Assembly (NCBI GenBank): GCA_010015655.1
Contig: ML976779.1
Location: 1 to 64,000, forward strand
DNA from: Bimuria novae-zelandiae CBS 107.79
Lineage: Eukaryota > Ascomycota > Dothideomycetes > Pleosporales > Didymosphaeriaceae
Direction: 5' to 3'
Length of the DNA stretch: 64,000 nucleotides
In this document: piece by piece, positions 34,975 through 45,544 of the stretch
How the letters are laid out: every line of letters starts with the position of its first letter
How positions within the stretch are numbered: position 1 is the stretch's first letter
Made by a program: the position numbers and the translations under genes
Notes under the pieces: model-generated
Told to the model about the DNA's origin: nothing
Database searches by the model: none
Seen by the model: only the letters and a program-made list of their open reading frames with translations

Positions 34975-36007
34975 ATGGACTATTCGTTCTTCAGCCCGCC
35001 GCAGCCCTACTTCATGGGTATGCCAACCAATGGCTTCGCCCACGGTGTCGACCCTGAGACGATTCGCAGCATTGTGAGTACTAGATCCGAGGTGGTGCTC
35101 AGGACCCCGCACTCTTCAGCTAGCTCTTGGCTCATCTTGTCGTAGGAACCTCTGGAGGCCGGCTTCCTCTCAGGCCCGTATGATACCTTCTCTTTCAGCC
35201 ACGGGCTTCAGACGACACAAGGGAGCCCAGACCCCATCATCGCAGCGACGCCCATGCCGGTCGGCAGTGTAGACAGCGGACTTGGTGCTGAGGTGGACGA
35301 CAGCCGGACAAGCCGGACAAGAAGCAGTAGTGAGGAGAAGGAGAAGGAATCATTAACGCCTGCGCAAAGCCGGCGGAAGGCTCAGAACCGAGCAGCGTAC
35401 GTGGTGCCTTCCTCGTCCTCGTCTGGAATGCTTTGGGAAGGAACGTGTGGACGCTGACTCCTTCCGTTGCAGACAACGCGCCTTCCGCGAACGCAAAGAA
35501 CGGCATGTGCGCGACCTCGAAGCCAAACTGTCGGCCCTCGAAAACAGCACCCACTCGCTGCAGTCTGACAACGAGCGCTTGAAACTCGCGCTGCAACGCG
35601 CGCGCACCGAGAACGAGATTCTTCGCGCTACGGCAGGACAGTCGCCCACATCATCGAGGCCCGTCTCCGCAAGCTATCCCTCCCCTGGTGCTCATCTTCC
35701 CGGCGAGGAGGGCGAAGATGCTTACAACATACAAGAGCTGTCTAACGGCAGTGTGGTGAACAGCGCCGATAAAGACCACGCCGCCTCACGGGGAAAGCAC
35801 AAGAGCCGCGAGATTCCCGCCGCCCAGGCGTGGGACTTCATTCAGTCACATCCTCTAGTCAAGCAAGGCCTGGTTGACATAGCCGACGTATGTGAGCGAC
35901 TAAAGGGTGCCGCCAAATGCGACGGCCACGGTCCAGTCTTCGAAGAGACCATTATCTGGGCAGCAATCGAAAGCTCACGGAGGAGTGGTGGCGATGAGTT
36001 GATCTGA
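34975..36007 (+). CDS. bZIP transcription factor, Yap/Pap1 type
   Basis: Three exons (34975-35073, 35146-35396, 35473-36007) encode 294 residues. The basic region, interrupted by the second intron, reads KAQNRAAQRAFRERKERHV; NxxAQxxFR is the DNA-contact signature of the fungal Yap/Pap1 class. A leucine zipper follows with heptad-spaced Leu (LEAKLSALENSTHSL and on through the next Leu heptads). The N-terminus is short and aromatic (MDYSFFSPPQPYFMGMP). The C-terminal part contains WDFIQSHPLVKQGLVDIADV and a single Cys in KCDGHGPVF. The Cys-rich redox domains that let Yap1/Pap1 sense peroxide are absent, so it is probably not an oxidant sensor itself. Start chosen at CGCCATGG; an in-frame ATG at 34873 would add 34 Cys-rich residues. 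Target genes unknown. Confidence 0.87.
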
Positions 36008-37861
36008 AACCACACCCTGACTGCGCCGCCGTTCTGGAGTTTTACGGGTTGCTGGTTCATTTTATACCCTTTCATGAATATATTATTGAAGCGTTCAAGG
36101 ACGGATAGCTTTGATGCCGGCGTGCAGCGGAGTTGATACTTCACAGTTTAGGAAGCATTCAAACGGATCTGGGAATGGATGTGACTGGAAAATCGGCCTG
36201 CGGAAAGTCGTCTTTGAACGACATAGGGTCTTCGCAGCACTCAGGCGCATGTGCACTTGAGGTATCATCGCCATGCGTTGGATTGAGTCTCAGATAATTT
36301 AGAGAATCGCGTTGGCGTTGTCAAAGTTCATCTTGCATTAGCATCTGAACTCCACTCCATCACAATCAGCTAGAGTGTTGGCACAAGTGTGAAGGTCATT
36401 TTCGAGATCTTCCTGTGGTAGTCGTCGTCATGGTACATGTATGGGTAACGCATTTTTGAAACAATGACCGCGAATCTGTGCGCAGAGGTCGGTTGGCTGT
36501 GGACGAAAGTGTTCGACAAGTAAACATTTACGGGCCGTACGCTGTCTCTCACAAATGCTGTGGCTGGTTGCATGCGTTCAAGGAAACTCTTGGTCGAGCC
36601 GCTGGCAGCAGAGGTTACATTCGCACACTAATTGGAAAGTGCATCTCAAGTGTCACTGCTCGTGCGCACTTTGCAGCAGACCGCGAATGTGAGGAACAGG
36701 CGTCAACGAAGCAATGTCGCTTAGGGCATACATGAAAGAGGTGCACCTGATCCTGACTAGTGGACTGTGGGCTACAAGCAGTTGACGGCCACATCCGTCT
36801 GATCAATGATGCGTACGACAATGATGCGATCGGATCGAGAGACGACGAAGCTCAGAAATAAAACGGTGAAACCGAAGTTGTTCGCCTCGACCTTCATGTC
36901 TCGGCGATGATCACCGCGATACCCCTGTCGAAACGGGTGCTGTAATGCCAGATGGACGGGATAATGCTGGGGACCACTCAATGGCCGTGTGTTCTGTCGA
37001 ACGATTGGCCGGAATGTAGAAAGGCCATGGCAAAGGACGGCTCACCGCTCGCAATCCTCCGACCCTCGTAAACGGTAGGAATTTCGTGTTCGTATGAGTC
37101 GTCCCCCGCAGTCTACACAGTTCAAGACTGATCGTGATTCGCATTCGCATGGACCTACCACTGTATGACGAGAATGCCACAAGTCTGTAGCTGACCTGCG
37201 TTCTGTTCGTCCTCCATTTCTCAGAACGCTATGAGATGCATACAAAACGTTGTGTGGTGTTGTTGGCATTGGGGTCAAAAGCATGGACTGGTGTGCATAT
37301 GAATTGGCGAGAACGTGCGTGAGGCCCTGTAGGCTGTCGGCTGCAAATGACGATCCTTCACGCCCTTTCGGGACGATGTCAGCGACTTCTGCCGCATGTC
37401 AGCTCAGCAAAAATTATATGTGACGACTTAGGTAATCCGGTTAGAGCTAGGGTAGCATTTAGCTAACCCGCACCCCTGTCAAAGGCGTCCGCACATGTTG
37501 AGGGTAAGCAAGTGGGGTAGGTGCGACATCCGACATTGGTTCTCGTTGACAACGGCACCAAAGTGGACCTTGACCGCCGTGTATCATTTATCGAATGTTG
37601 ATTGATTTTAGCCTGATTCATACATCTGTCTGCCGTGGTGTCGCTCTTCATTGAACTGCGTAGCCTAGGTGATCGCCGTCGGCGACTTTCTCGGTCTTCA
37701 GCAGGACTTCTCTGTCGTGGTACCGGTATACTGAGTCAGTCCAGAATTAACCTCATCTGGAGATGCTCTTCGTCTCGCAGATTCTCAAACGTCTGCAGGA
37801 AACGTGAGACGTGTTCTAGCTACCCGACTTCACCACTGCATCGATGGCGCCTTAGACTGCC
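36008..37861. other. Intergenic region, nothing seen
   Basis: Lies between the ends of two convergent genes. Only short, mutually overlapping frames without motifs; no repeats or structured RNA recognised. Confidence 0.45.
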
Positions 37862-38905
37862 TCAATCCCAGTCACTGTCATCCGGGTCCGCAGTTGGTTT
37901 ACTCGATCTTATCTTGCTCGCACTAGCGTCGGCGTCTTGGTCTGTCTGATTGCGCCGCAAACGTGTGTCCCCAATGCGCACTGCGCCAATGTCCACTAAC
38001 AGCTGCTCCACGTCTGTCACAAGCCACAAAGTCAGCAAGGGTTTCCAAACAGATTGATGAATATATGAAAAGGGGTACACTGTGCAAATGTTTCCTGTAA
38101 AGGGTACGATGGCCTGCAGGAAATCATGCAGCATGAAGCCTATCCACGCACGCCAGGTGTTTTTGGAAAGAATAACCGGCATACCTTCTGCTTTGGTTTG
38201 CGGCCCGCGCAGCTCACGCAGCGTCACCAGCTGCTTCTTGATATCGCCGTCCTTGTAGACGAGCACTGTTGGTGTGTTCCTCTCAGGGTAGCCCTCAATG
38301 CAGAGGTCGGCGCGTATTTGGCAGAACTTAACGTCCCCAAAACGCTTCGCCAGCTCGCGCCAGATCTCGATCATGACGCGAGACTCGCCATTGGTGCCGT
38401 GCGACGATGTCAGGAGCACTAGCACGTATGCTTTACTGGAGGCGTCGGTGACATCCCGCGAATAGTCTGGCTTCTGCAGGTGGTATACCTGGTTATATAC
38501 CGAGGCCGTTTCAACAGTCGATAGCTCCTGCATGCGCTTCTTTCTGCCGGGCGTTAGACATCCGTCCTTGTACAGGGGCCACGCACGCCTGCCAAGTACC
38601 GGTAATGCTCGAGGAACTCTTCGTCCTCGTCGTCTTCGAGCTCGGCAAGTTCATCCAGGTCCTTGCCCTCTAACCTATTTTCGTGTGCCAGCCTCCGTGC
38701 TTCTTCAAGTGCTTCTTGGATCATGGGCGTCGGCGAGGGTGGTTTCTCAGGTATTACACCATGCTTGCGGAGAATATCGTTCCTGCAGCGGCCTCGTCAG
38801 CTTGCTTTCGGTACAGTACACAGCGCAAGGAGCAGAAGCTCACCATTCCGTATCCGCATTCGGATCGTCGATGGGCACATTGACGGGTACATCTGGCATC
38901 TGCAT
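37862..38905 (-). CDS. Phosducin-like protein, chaperonin co-factor
   Basis: Four exons (38905-38844, 38782-38600, 38543-38185, 38013-37862) encode 251 residues with a thioredoxin-like fold. Phosducin-like proteins of this subgroup (yeast Plp1/Plp2, PDCL3) assist the cytosolic CCT chaperonin in folding tubulin and actin. The N-terminal helix domain has TEWNDILRKHGVIPEKP, typical of the group, then ELEDDEDEEFLEHYR. The thioredoxin-like domain includes AYVLVLLTSSHGTNGESRVM, FCQIRADLCIEGYPERNTPT, and LVYKDGDIKKQLVTLRELRG; the C-terminus is acidic. The third intron (38184-38014) is 171 nt, has no stop and keeps frame, so its retention would insert 57 residues between KAEG and DVEQLLVDIGA. I call it an intron because homologues join these segments and because it has a GTATG donor and GACAG acceptor. 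Confidence 0.9.
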
Positions 38906-40952
38906 TGCGCCGGTGGGCGGCAGGAGCGACGGTCGGTCAGGCAGCTGCCGGACTAATGCAGCGTGGGATTTCGAAGGGAGCAGAATGTGGGAGACGAAAA
39001 GGTTATGCGTTTCGTGAGCAGTGCTTATATCGTTGTTGTCGTTGTTGCCTGTGCAGAAGCCACACTTACGACGACGATGGAGGCCTGAGGTTGCCTGACT
39101 TCAGAAATTGTGCGCCTCGGTCGCGGCTGCCCCTGCAGATCTTTCACCCCGCCCCCGCGTTACGTCACGCACTGCAAGCCCCGCAACACCATGTTTCTGT
39201 ACACTTTGCATGTATCGTGAGATACTGCAACAAAGACACTTCCAAGGCTTATTCTGCGCGTATTGCGATGTCGCACCATCGGAAATACCTCTGTGCAAGG
39301 AAGTCGCCAACTCGCACCTTCCATCCGAAGCGTACCAGGTCCGAGCATCATATCAGCTCTCTAGTGCGTCATAGTGCACCGTCATCTCTGTGCAAAAAAA
39401 TAAACCATCTCATTGACTGTCGACTCAAGCCGTAGCCTACCATCTCAGATCAACTGCGTCGACCCATGTTCTAGTCATACCTGACAGTTATCGGGCATAT
39501 TCGAATGTTCGATCATCGAACGACTTTCCCTGTCAACAGGCTATTTTCAGTCCGGGGGCGCTTCCCTATGCAACCACGGACGTACCAGTTCTTGTAAACC
39601 CATTCTGCAATTACGCCTGGACACACATTGCAGGCCACTAGCCGACTTAGTTCATTCACCCATCGGTTCTATAATCCTCCTTTACGTATTCCTCATCGAA
39701 TCTAACACTATCAAGTCCGCTGGGCCATAAGCTCGGCCGAGGCTTGCGATAGCATAACTACAACCCGCGGTGTTTGAGAAGTATCACCGTACCACGAATA
39801 CGTACATTGCTAATGCTAACTACCGCTTGCCTAGGACATACCGCTCAGGCATTGCAGACACCTGCCAAATAATAAACTTACTATCAGACCGGTGGCCCTC
39901 TGCTATTTGTATCGGACTGTCTCCCGATGCCTGGTACCACTCCTTCGACACACCGCGTCTGGTGGCTGGATGGGACCGCCCGCCCCACAGTGGAGCTTTT
40001 ATTGCTTATCGCCTGTGAATTCTGGAATCTTTCGCAGCTTCCCCAAGTCACGCCATAACGCCGTATAAAAACGCAGTAATTGTCGAAGCTCATCGCTCGT
40101 GTTGTCAATAGCAGGCACGCGATTCATCTTAACGATATTTGGCTCCTTAACCAAGTACCATTCGCTACCATCACAATACTACAGGGGGTCATCACTTCTA
40201 CTTACTAAAGTAGCTCTAGGGCCATAGGACGTAACGACCCTATGTACATACTTGGACGGAACCCTCGTGTAGGATCCCAATCTCATCGCGAAAAATCTCC
40301 GTCCCCAGCTATCTTCCCCGCTGTTTAAGTCCACTCGACAACTGGTAGCAGTTTATCACCCATAAAATCGAGGGAAATTTCTCTGGTAGTGTCTGTGGGG
40401 TGCGCATTGACTCATGCTGGCGCTCGGTACGGGTCGTCTACGATGTTCGGTACGGTCCTACGTCCACTCTACAATCATCACCTATTATCGAAACTCCCAT
40501 TCGGGAACCGCTAAACCGGTCAAAAAGGTCCGCTTATTGATTCTGAAACCAAGGGCATGAAGATGTCATCTTGCATCGTCCGTACATTACATAGCTGCAT
40601 CTTTACACAACTGTGAGGTTCGATGACTCCACAAACTCTTCACAGTCTGGCATGTTACCTGTCATCCTGAGCAACTTTTCATCACAGAGTCGAACATCAC
40701 CGAACCATGCACAAAATATTTTGAATTTGATGATTTTCAATTGTTTTTGGTGCTTTGTGATATTTCGAGAAAAGTCAAGCGCATCGCGAGATGCATCGCA
40801 ATCAGCTCAGTCGACCTGTTCAAAGGAAGACTCTCGTCGTCGTCCAAGTATCATACCCACCCAACCAACTACCACAACTTCTCGTTGTGAGGCAGCACGG
40901 TAACCTCATAACTCCACCACATCCCAGCTCACCACCACCTCAGTGCCATCAC
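38906..40952. other. Intergenic region, nothing seen
   Basis: The upstream region of the phosducin-like gene and the 3' flank of the next minus-strand gene. Frames at 38905-39435 are chance openings opposite the promoter. No repeats or RNA genes recognised. Confidence 0.45.
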
Positions 40953-42940
40953 CTAACGCTGCTGCCTCCTCGCCGCAGCAGCAGCCTGCCTCTTCGCCGC
41001 CGCCTCAGCCCTCTGCCTCTGCGCCGCCTCCTTCTCCGCCTGCTTCAGCGCCTTCTCGGCCTCCTTCTGTGCCTTCTTCTCCTCCATCGCCCTCTTCTTC
41101 CGCTCCTTCTCAGCCTCCTTCTCCGCCTTCTCGGCCTCCTTCTTCAGCCTCCGCTCTCGCTGCAGCGTCGTCTCCTGCCTCTTCAGGCGATCCGCACGGT
41201 CGAGATTACCCTTGTTATTCGCCGTCTTCGTGCTCGCGCGGTAGATAGGATTATCCACCGTCTGCTGCAGCAGATCGCCGCCCTGGATGCAATCATTTGC
41301 CAGCGCCTTGCTGTGCTTCAGAATCCCGCAGATGCGCTCCAGCCGGCCTTCAATAGACTCCGCAAACACATCCCTCAGCTTCCCGCGCTTGAAATGGCGG
41401 CGATTGTAATCGTATCCGCACCAGCCCTCACGATGCACGCGTATTGCAGCGTCAAACACCGCGTGCGCCGTAGCCTCAAGGTCCTCCTCTTTGAAATGAT
41501 GCAGCTTAGAAAAGTTCGCCGCGATGACAGAAGCCTTGTTGTCGAAGATGAGGTCGATGTTGATCATAGCCTCATAGATGCGCTTGGTCCAGTAATACCT
41601 CCCGTACTTCTCGACGCGGTCGATGTCGCGGGCCTGTTTCGCCGGATGGCGGCTCTTCTTGCGGTGTATGCGGGCCTCCTCTGCTGTCTTGAAGCGGTAC
41701 GCGTACGGTGCGTACTGCACCTTGCGCGGGCGGTACTTGGTCTCGAGCTTCTTCTCTTTGTCCTTCTTCTTGGCCTTACCCTTATTCTTGCTCGCGGCGT
41801 TGGGGTCTTCGTCTTCGTCTTCGTCATCCGCGTCGTCACCGTCGTCAGACTCGTCCATGGGCTCGGGCTCGGGCTCTTCTTCTCCAGGGCCGGCTTTCTG
41901 GCCGGGCCAGAGGGGGATTTGGTAGTATTCGAGGAGTTCAGGGTGCTCGTTGAGCTGCTTGCCGACGTTGGGGAGGATGGTTTCGAGCGTCTCAGCTGAG
42001 ACGCGCGGCTGGTAGCGGTATTGCTCGAGGACGTCGGCGACGACGGGGTGGTCTGCGATCTTGTCGAGAATCACGTGGTCCATGGCGGCGAGCTGCTCGA
42101 CAGTCATGTTGGGAGGGATGTAGAACTTTCCGCGGAGCGCGACGAGGTCCGGATGGTCGAAAGCCAGGGCAGCCGGGACGGGACCAGAGACGGGGTTGAC
42201 TACTTCCCGAGCTGTCATGGTCATGGCGGAGTCCCAGTTGAAAGTGGGGATGTATTCGGGGTGTTCGGTGAGCATGCGGTTGAGCTCTGGAGCCCATCCG
42301 ACGCTCCTTCGGATATCCTCTGGAAAGCTCTCGTAGACACGGCGCGCAGGCTCATCGAGTTGCTGTTCTTCGTGCGCAGGGCTACTCGGCTCAGTCGAAG
42401 CACCTACATACGGGCTGCTAGATTCTGCTGGGAGAGAGCTTGAGGAGTTGCTAGGGCCAGCAGCAACCTCCTCCACGGGCTGCAAGAATTCGGCCGGCAC
42501 CTCATCCGGGAGGTCCATCAAGCCGATAGGCGCACTCAATGGTGATGACACGTACTGTCCAGCAGTACCTAGACATTTTTCAGTAGGATTACGATGTAGG
42601 GTACCCAGTAAGACTCACCGTTGTTCGCGGGCATGTACCGAGAGAGGTATCCAGGTTCCACGGGGGCGGCAGGTGCATCTCCAAAGTTCACGATGTGCTG
42701 ACCAGCAGTATCTATCCATCATGTTAGTAGGATTGCGATGAAAGGTACCCGGTAGGACTCACCATTGTTCGCGGGCATGTATCCAGCAACGTATCCAGGA
42801 TTCAAGGGGGCGGCGGCAGGCTCCAGGGGGGCGGCAGGCACGTCGTTGAAGTCCAAGCTGGCGGTGATGTCGAAGTTGGGGTCGTAGACCACATCGGTGC
42901 CCGCACCATCGAAGTCGAGAAAGTCGTAGAAGCCAGACAT
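40953..42940 (-). CDS. Orphan nuclear-type protein with duplicated exon and basic coiled-coil tail
   Basis: Three exons (42940-42763, 42711-42619, 42568-40953) encode 628 residues. I do not recognise a named family. The N-terminus (MSGFYDFLDFDGAGTDVVYD) leads to two similar modules ending in YMPANN, one at the end of exon 1 and one filling exon 2. The middle has helical segments (PEDIRRSVGWAPELNRMLTE; MTVEQLAAMDHVILDKIADH), an acidic run, and a basic patch. A probable folded domain of about 110 residues follows (YWTKRIYEAMINIDLIFDNK; HREGWCGYDYNRRHFKRGKL). The last 100 residues are a highly charged single helix (repeats of KEAEKAEKE). The domain resembles uncharacterised Dothideomycete proteins in my memory. 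The acidic/basic layout suggests a nuclear role, which is inference only. Confidence 0.75.
42560..42805 (-). repeat. Segmental duplication creating an extra exon and intron
   Basis: Read on the minus strand, the end of exon 1, intron 1 and the start of exon 2 (about 42805-42690) are repeated as the end of exon 2, intron 2 and the start of exon 3 (about 42660-42548), offset by 144 bp. Both copies share TACATGCCCGCGAACAA before the donor, GTGAGTC with ACTGGG/ACCGGGTACC inside the intron, ATCCTACT before the acceptor, and TACTGCTGG after it. The introns are 51 and 50 nt. Confidence 0.85.
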
Positions 42941-44018
42941 GGTGAAAGTGAAAGTGAGAACCGGTCTCAGTCGAAAAGATACAACGGCTAGCGTCGATAG
43001 TAGAAGATAGAGAAGAGAACTGCTACCGTCAAGGCAGATGCAAGAAAGACATCAAGTCTGAAAGTCGAAAATGGGAAACCGAACTGAAGTAAAGAGAAGA
43101 GTGCTGGAGAAGAGAAGAAGTCTGCAGCTCAGAAGTCTACAAAGAACCCGCCGACGACGACGGCTGCGCCCGTGCGCACATTGTGCCTCAACCCACAATA
43201 CCAGCCCCCTCTCTCCTTAGCAGAAGAAAACGTTTTCCTGCCGTGAACGCTCTCAATGGCATTGTTCGCGAGGCTGGCAGGCAGTGAACGACTCTCAGCG
43301 TCCGTGCACTCACCTCTCTGCCAGCGAGAAACTTCGCACGAGCGCCCCGCGGCCAATGGCAGCGGGGTGAATAGCGGCATAATAGGAGTGAGCAGCTTCG
43401 CTACCAGAGTTTGAGCGTGGCAGGACTGGGCGCGCACAGGCCGTGGCGACGCACGAGCGGAAGTGAATGACCATTGCGCAATTGCGGTCGAAGGATAGGC
43501 CTAATTTGGATATGAGCGCTATGGGAGAGTTTAAGGAGGCTGGCAGTACCGGTATAAGGCTGGCGAACCTGCCGAGAAGGTCTGGTAGCATGAAGTGGAC
43601 CGTCATTCATTCGAATGCTCAAAGCGGCTCTGCGGCCAGTTCCACTCCTCTTTCACTCGAAGAGCATGCCATCGCATTGGCGGGTTTCTTGTGGTCGGTC
43701 TACGAATATGGGTCGATTTCTGTGAGCGCTGAGGTATGGTGGAGAAATTGAGCACAGTTAGTTAATTTGTTGTCTTTTAAACGTACCTTAGAGACTGTGA
43801 TGTCACTGACACCTATCACGCTCGGTCAGTCCGTTTGGAATTGTGGCATGCGTCGACCTCGCTATGCTTGACATTGTGAGATCGGCCATGGCCGTTTGTC
43901 TCCCGAGCTGAACTGTTTGACATGGCTACCGTAGAGCTGATGGTCATCTCATTAAATCTCTTATTTCCGTCCAAAGATCAATACATGCGTTCGTGAGCAT
44001 GTCACAGACCCCAGAAAG
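42941..44018. other. Intergenic region
   Basis: The promoter of the orphan gene, with a purine-rich 5' leader near 42990-43130, then 3' flank of the dehydrogenase. Open frames at 43129-43751 lie on both strands and look random. Confidence 0.45.
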
Positions 44019-44951
44019 CTACTCCTTCTCCTCATGCTTCCACCCCAACACCCGCTCCGCCTTCTCAATCGTCCAAAATCTCTTATTCTCCTCATGCCCC
44101 TTCCTCACCTGCGCATTAGGATAATACCTCTTCGCCAGCTCCCTGCTTTCCGTCTTCTGCGTCGTCTCCGGCGCCACAATATTGAAAACCTCACACTCCT
44201 CATACGCATCCGCCTTCTCCACGCTCAACAGACACGCCCTGGCGGCCGCCTTCGGACTCACCCACGCCCACAGCCGCCCCACAGCCGCATCCCCCCAGTT
44301 CTCCTCATGCTCCTCCTGCACGTCCTTCTTCGGCGCTACCTCATGGATCCGCAGACACGCGATCTTGGTCCCGGGGAACCAGTTCGCGAACGCCTTCGCC
44401 TGCATTTCGGTCTGGATCTTCGCGAGGGCGTACACGTCGGTGGGATTGGGCGGGTACTCCTCGTCAATGAGGAAGTACTTGAACTTGAGCGGTTGATTCG
44501 CGTAGGCGAGACCGTCAGCGTTCACAGACGAGGCGTAACAGATCTTCTTGATGCCCAGTTCACCGCAAGCGCGAAAGCTGTTGAAGGCCGAGTTTACGTT
44601 GTTCGCGTGGATCAGGGAGTCGCTCTTGCCTACGGGGTTGGGGATGGCGGCGAGATGGATGACGGCATCGCCGCCCTTGAACGCTTTCAACGTGGCGTCG
44701 TAGTCGTTTGCTATATCTGCGGTGTGGTGATCCGTTTTGTCCCCGCTCTCGGGCTCGGGCTCTGTCCGGTCGACCTGGATGATAGAATGGCCTGTTTCGA
44801 CGGCGGCCTTCACGACTGCCTTGCCCACGGTGCCATGTGCTCCTGTAATTGCGATCTTCATATTGGGCGTTGGTGTCTGGTTGTAATGGCGGATGGACTG
44901 TCGAAGTGGTAGTCTTGCTGTTGATCGAAGAAAGATTTGTAGTCGCTGCAT
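44019..44951 (-). CDS. Extended short-chain dehydrogenase/NAD-dependent epimerase-dehydratase
   Basis: An intronless gene of 310 residues. The Rossmann motif is GAHGTVG at residues 37-43, followed by VDRTEPEP at the end of the second strand. An acidic residue or Asp there favours NAD over NADP. DAVIHLAAIPNP is the conserved strand of extended SDRs. Ser141-142 in YASSVNADG and Tyr174..Lys178 in YALAK complete the catalytic set. The family covers sugar-nucleotide epimerases, uronate dehydrogenases and related oxidoreductases; the substrate cannot be told from sequence. The first 30 residues (MQRLQIFLRSTARLPLRQSI) are Arg-rich and free of acidic residues, like a mitochondrial presequence. A second Met (MKIAITGAHG, residue 31) would give a cytosolic form, so dual targeting by alternative starts is possible. 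Confidence 0.85.
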   Translation of the reverse strand: MQRLQIFLRSTARLPLRQSIRHYNQTPTPNMKIAITGAHGTVGKAVVKAAVETGHSIIQVDRTEPEPESGDKTDHHTADIANDYDATLKAFKGGDAVIHLAAIPNPVGKSDSLIHANNVNSAFNSFRACGELGIKKICYASSVNADGLAYANQPLKFKYFLIDEEYPPNPTDVYALAKIQTEMQAKAFANWFPGTKIACLRIHEVAPKKDVQEEHEENWGDAAVGRLWAWVSPKAAARACLLSVEKADAYEECEVFNIVAPETTQKTESRELAKRYYPNAQVRKGHEENKRFWTIEKAERVLGWKHEEKE

Positions 44952-45544
44952 GGGAAAGAGCGAACGGGTGACCTCCGCGAAACGTCTCTACGTTCTGGAT
45001 GACATTAGTATGAGCAAGTTTGTTCCCGCGGCATGGGCATTTCAAAATGATGGGACGGTGACGCCAGAGTGTCTAATTGTCAAACAAGAGCTACCAGAAG
45101 AGATGAATTGACCCGAACAGATTGTGAGACAATGCATAATATGCGTCGCGTCCAGCCGTTGCGCAATCAACGCGAGCTTGCAAGTCCGGCACCGACGAAC
45201 AGCTCGGCGAGAGGCTTTCTGCAGCCCCGCGGTGTGGGGAGTCAGCGCATCATGGGTATGTTCAGACAGCTGTTATGGCGAAGTAGGGCGCGAGCGAGAG
45301 TGTTCATGTTTCCTGTATAGGTGCGCAGGGTCAGAAATTCGATGTGAGCAAGGCGGTGTAGTTTGTTTCCTGCGGTGGTCGGCAACGTCTTTTGGCGGGC
45401 ACGAAGGATGAAGTGGAAGCTGCCAGCGGCGATGGATGCGACGATGGCAGAGACGCGCGCATATCGTGACTCAAAGAGATTATGGAGATAGTATAGATCA
45501 AATAGAAGCTTTCGCATCTTCTCCTTGGGTATCTTATAGGCTAC
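44952..45544. other. Intergenic region
   Basis: The dehydrogenase promoter and 3' flank of the XPG gene; no coding signal. Confidence 0.5.
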
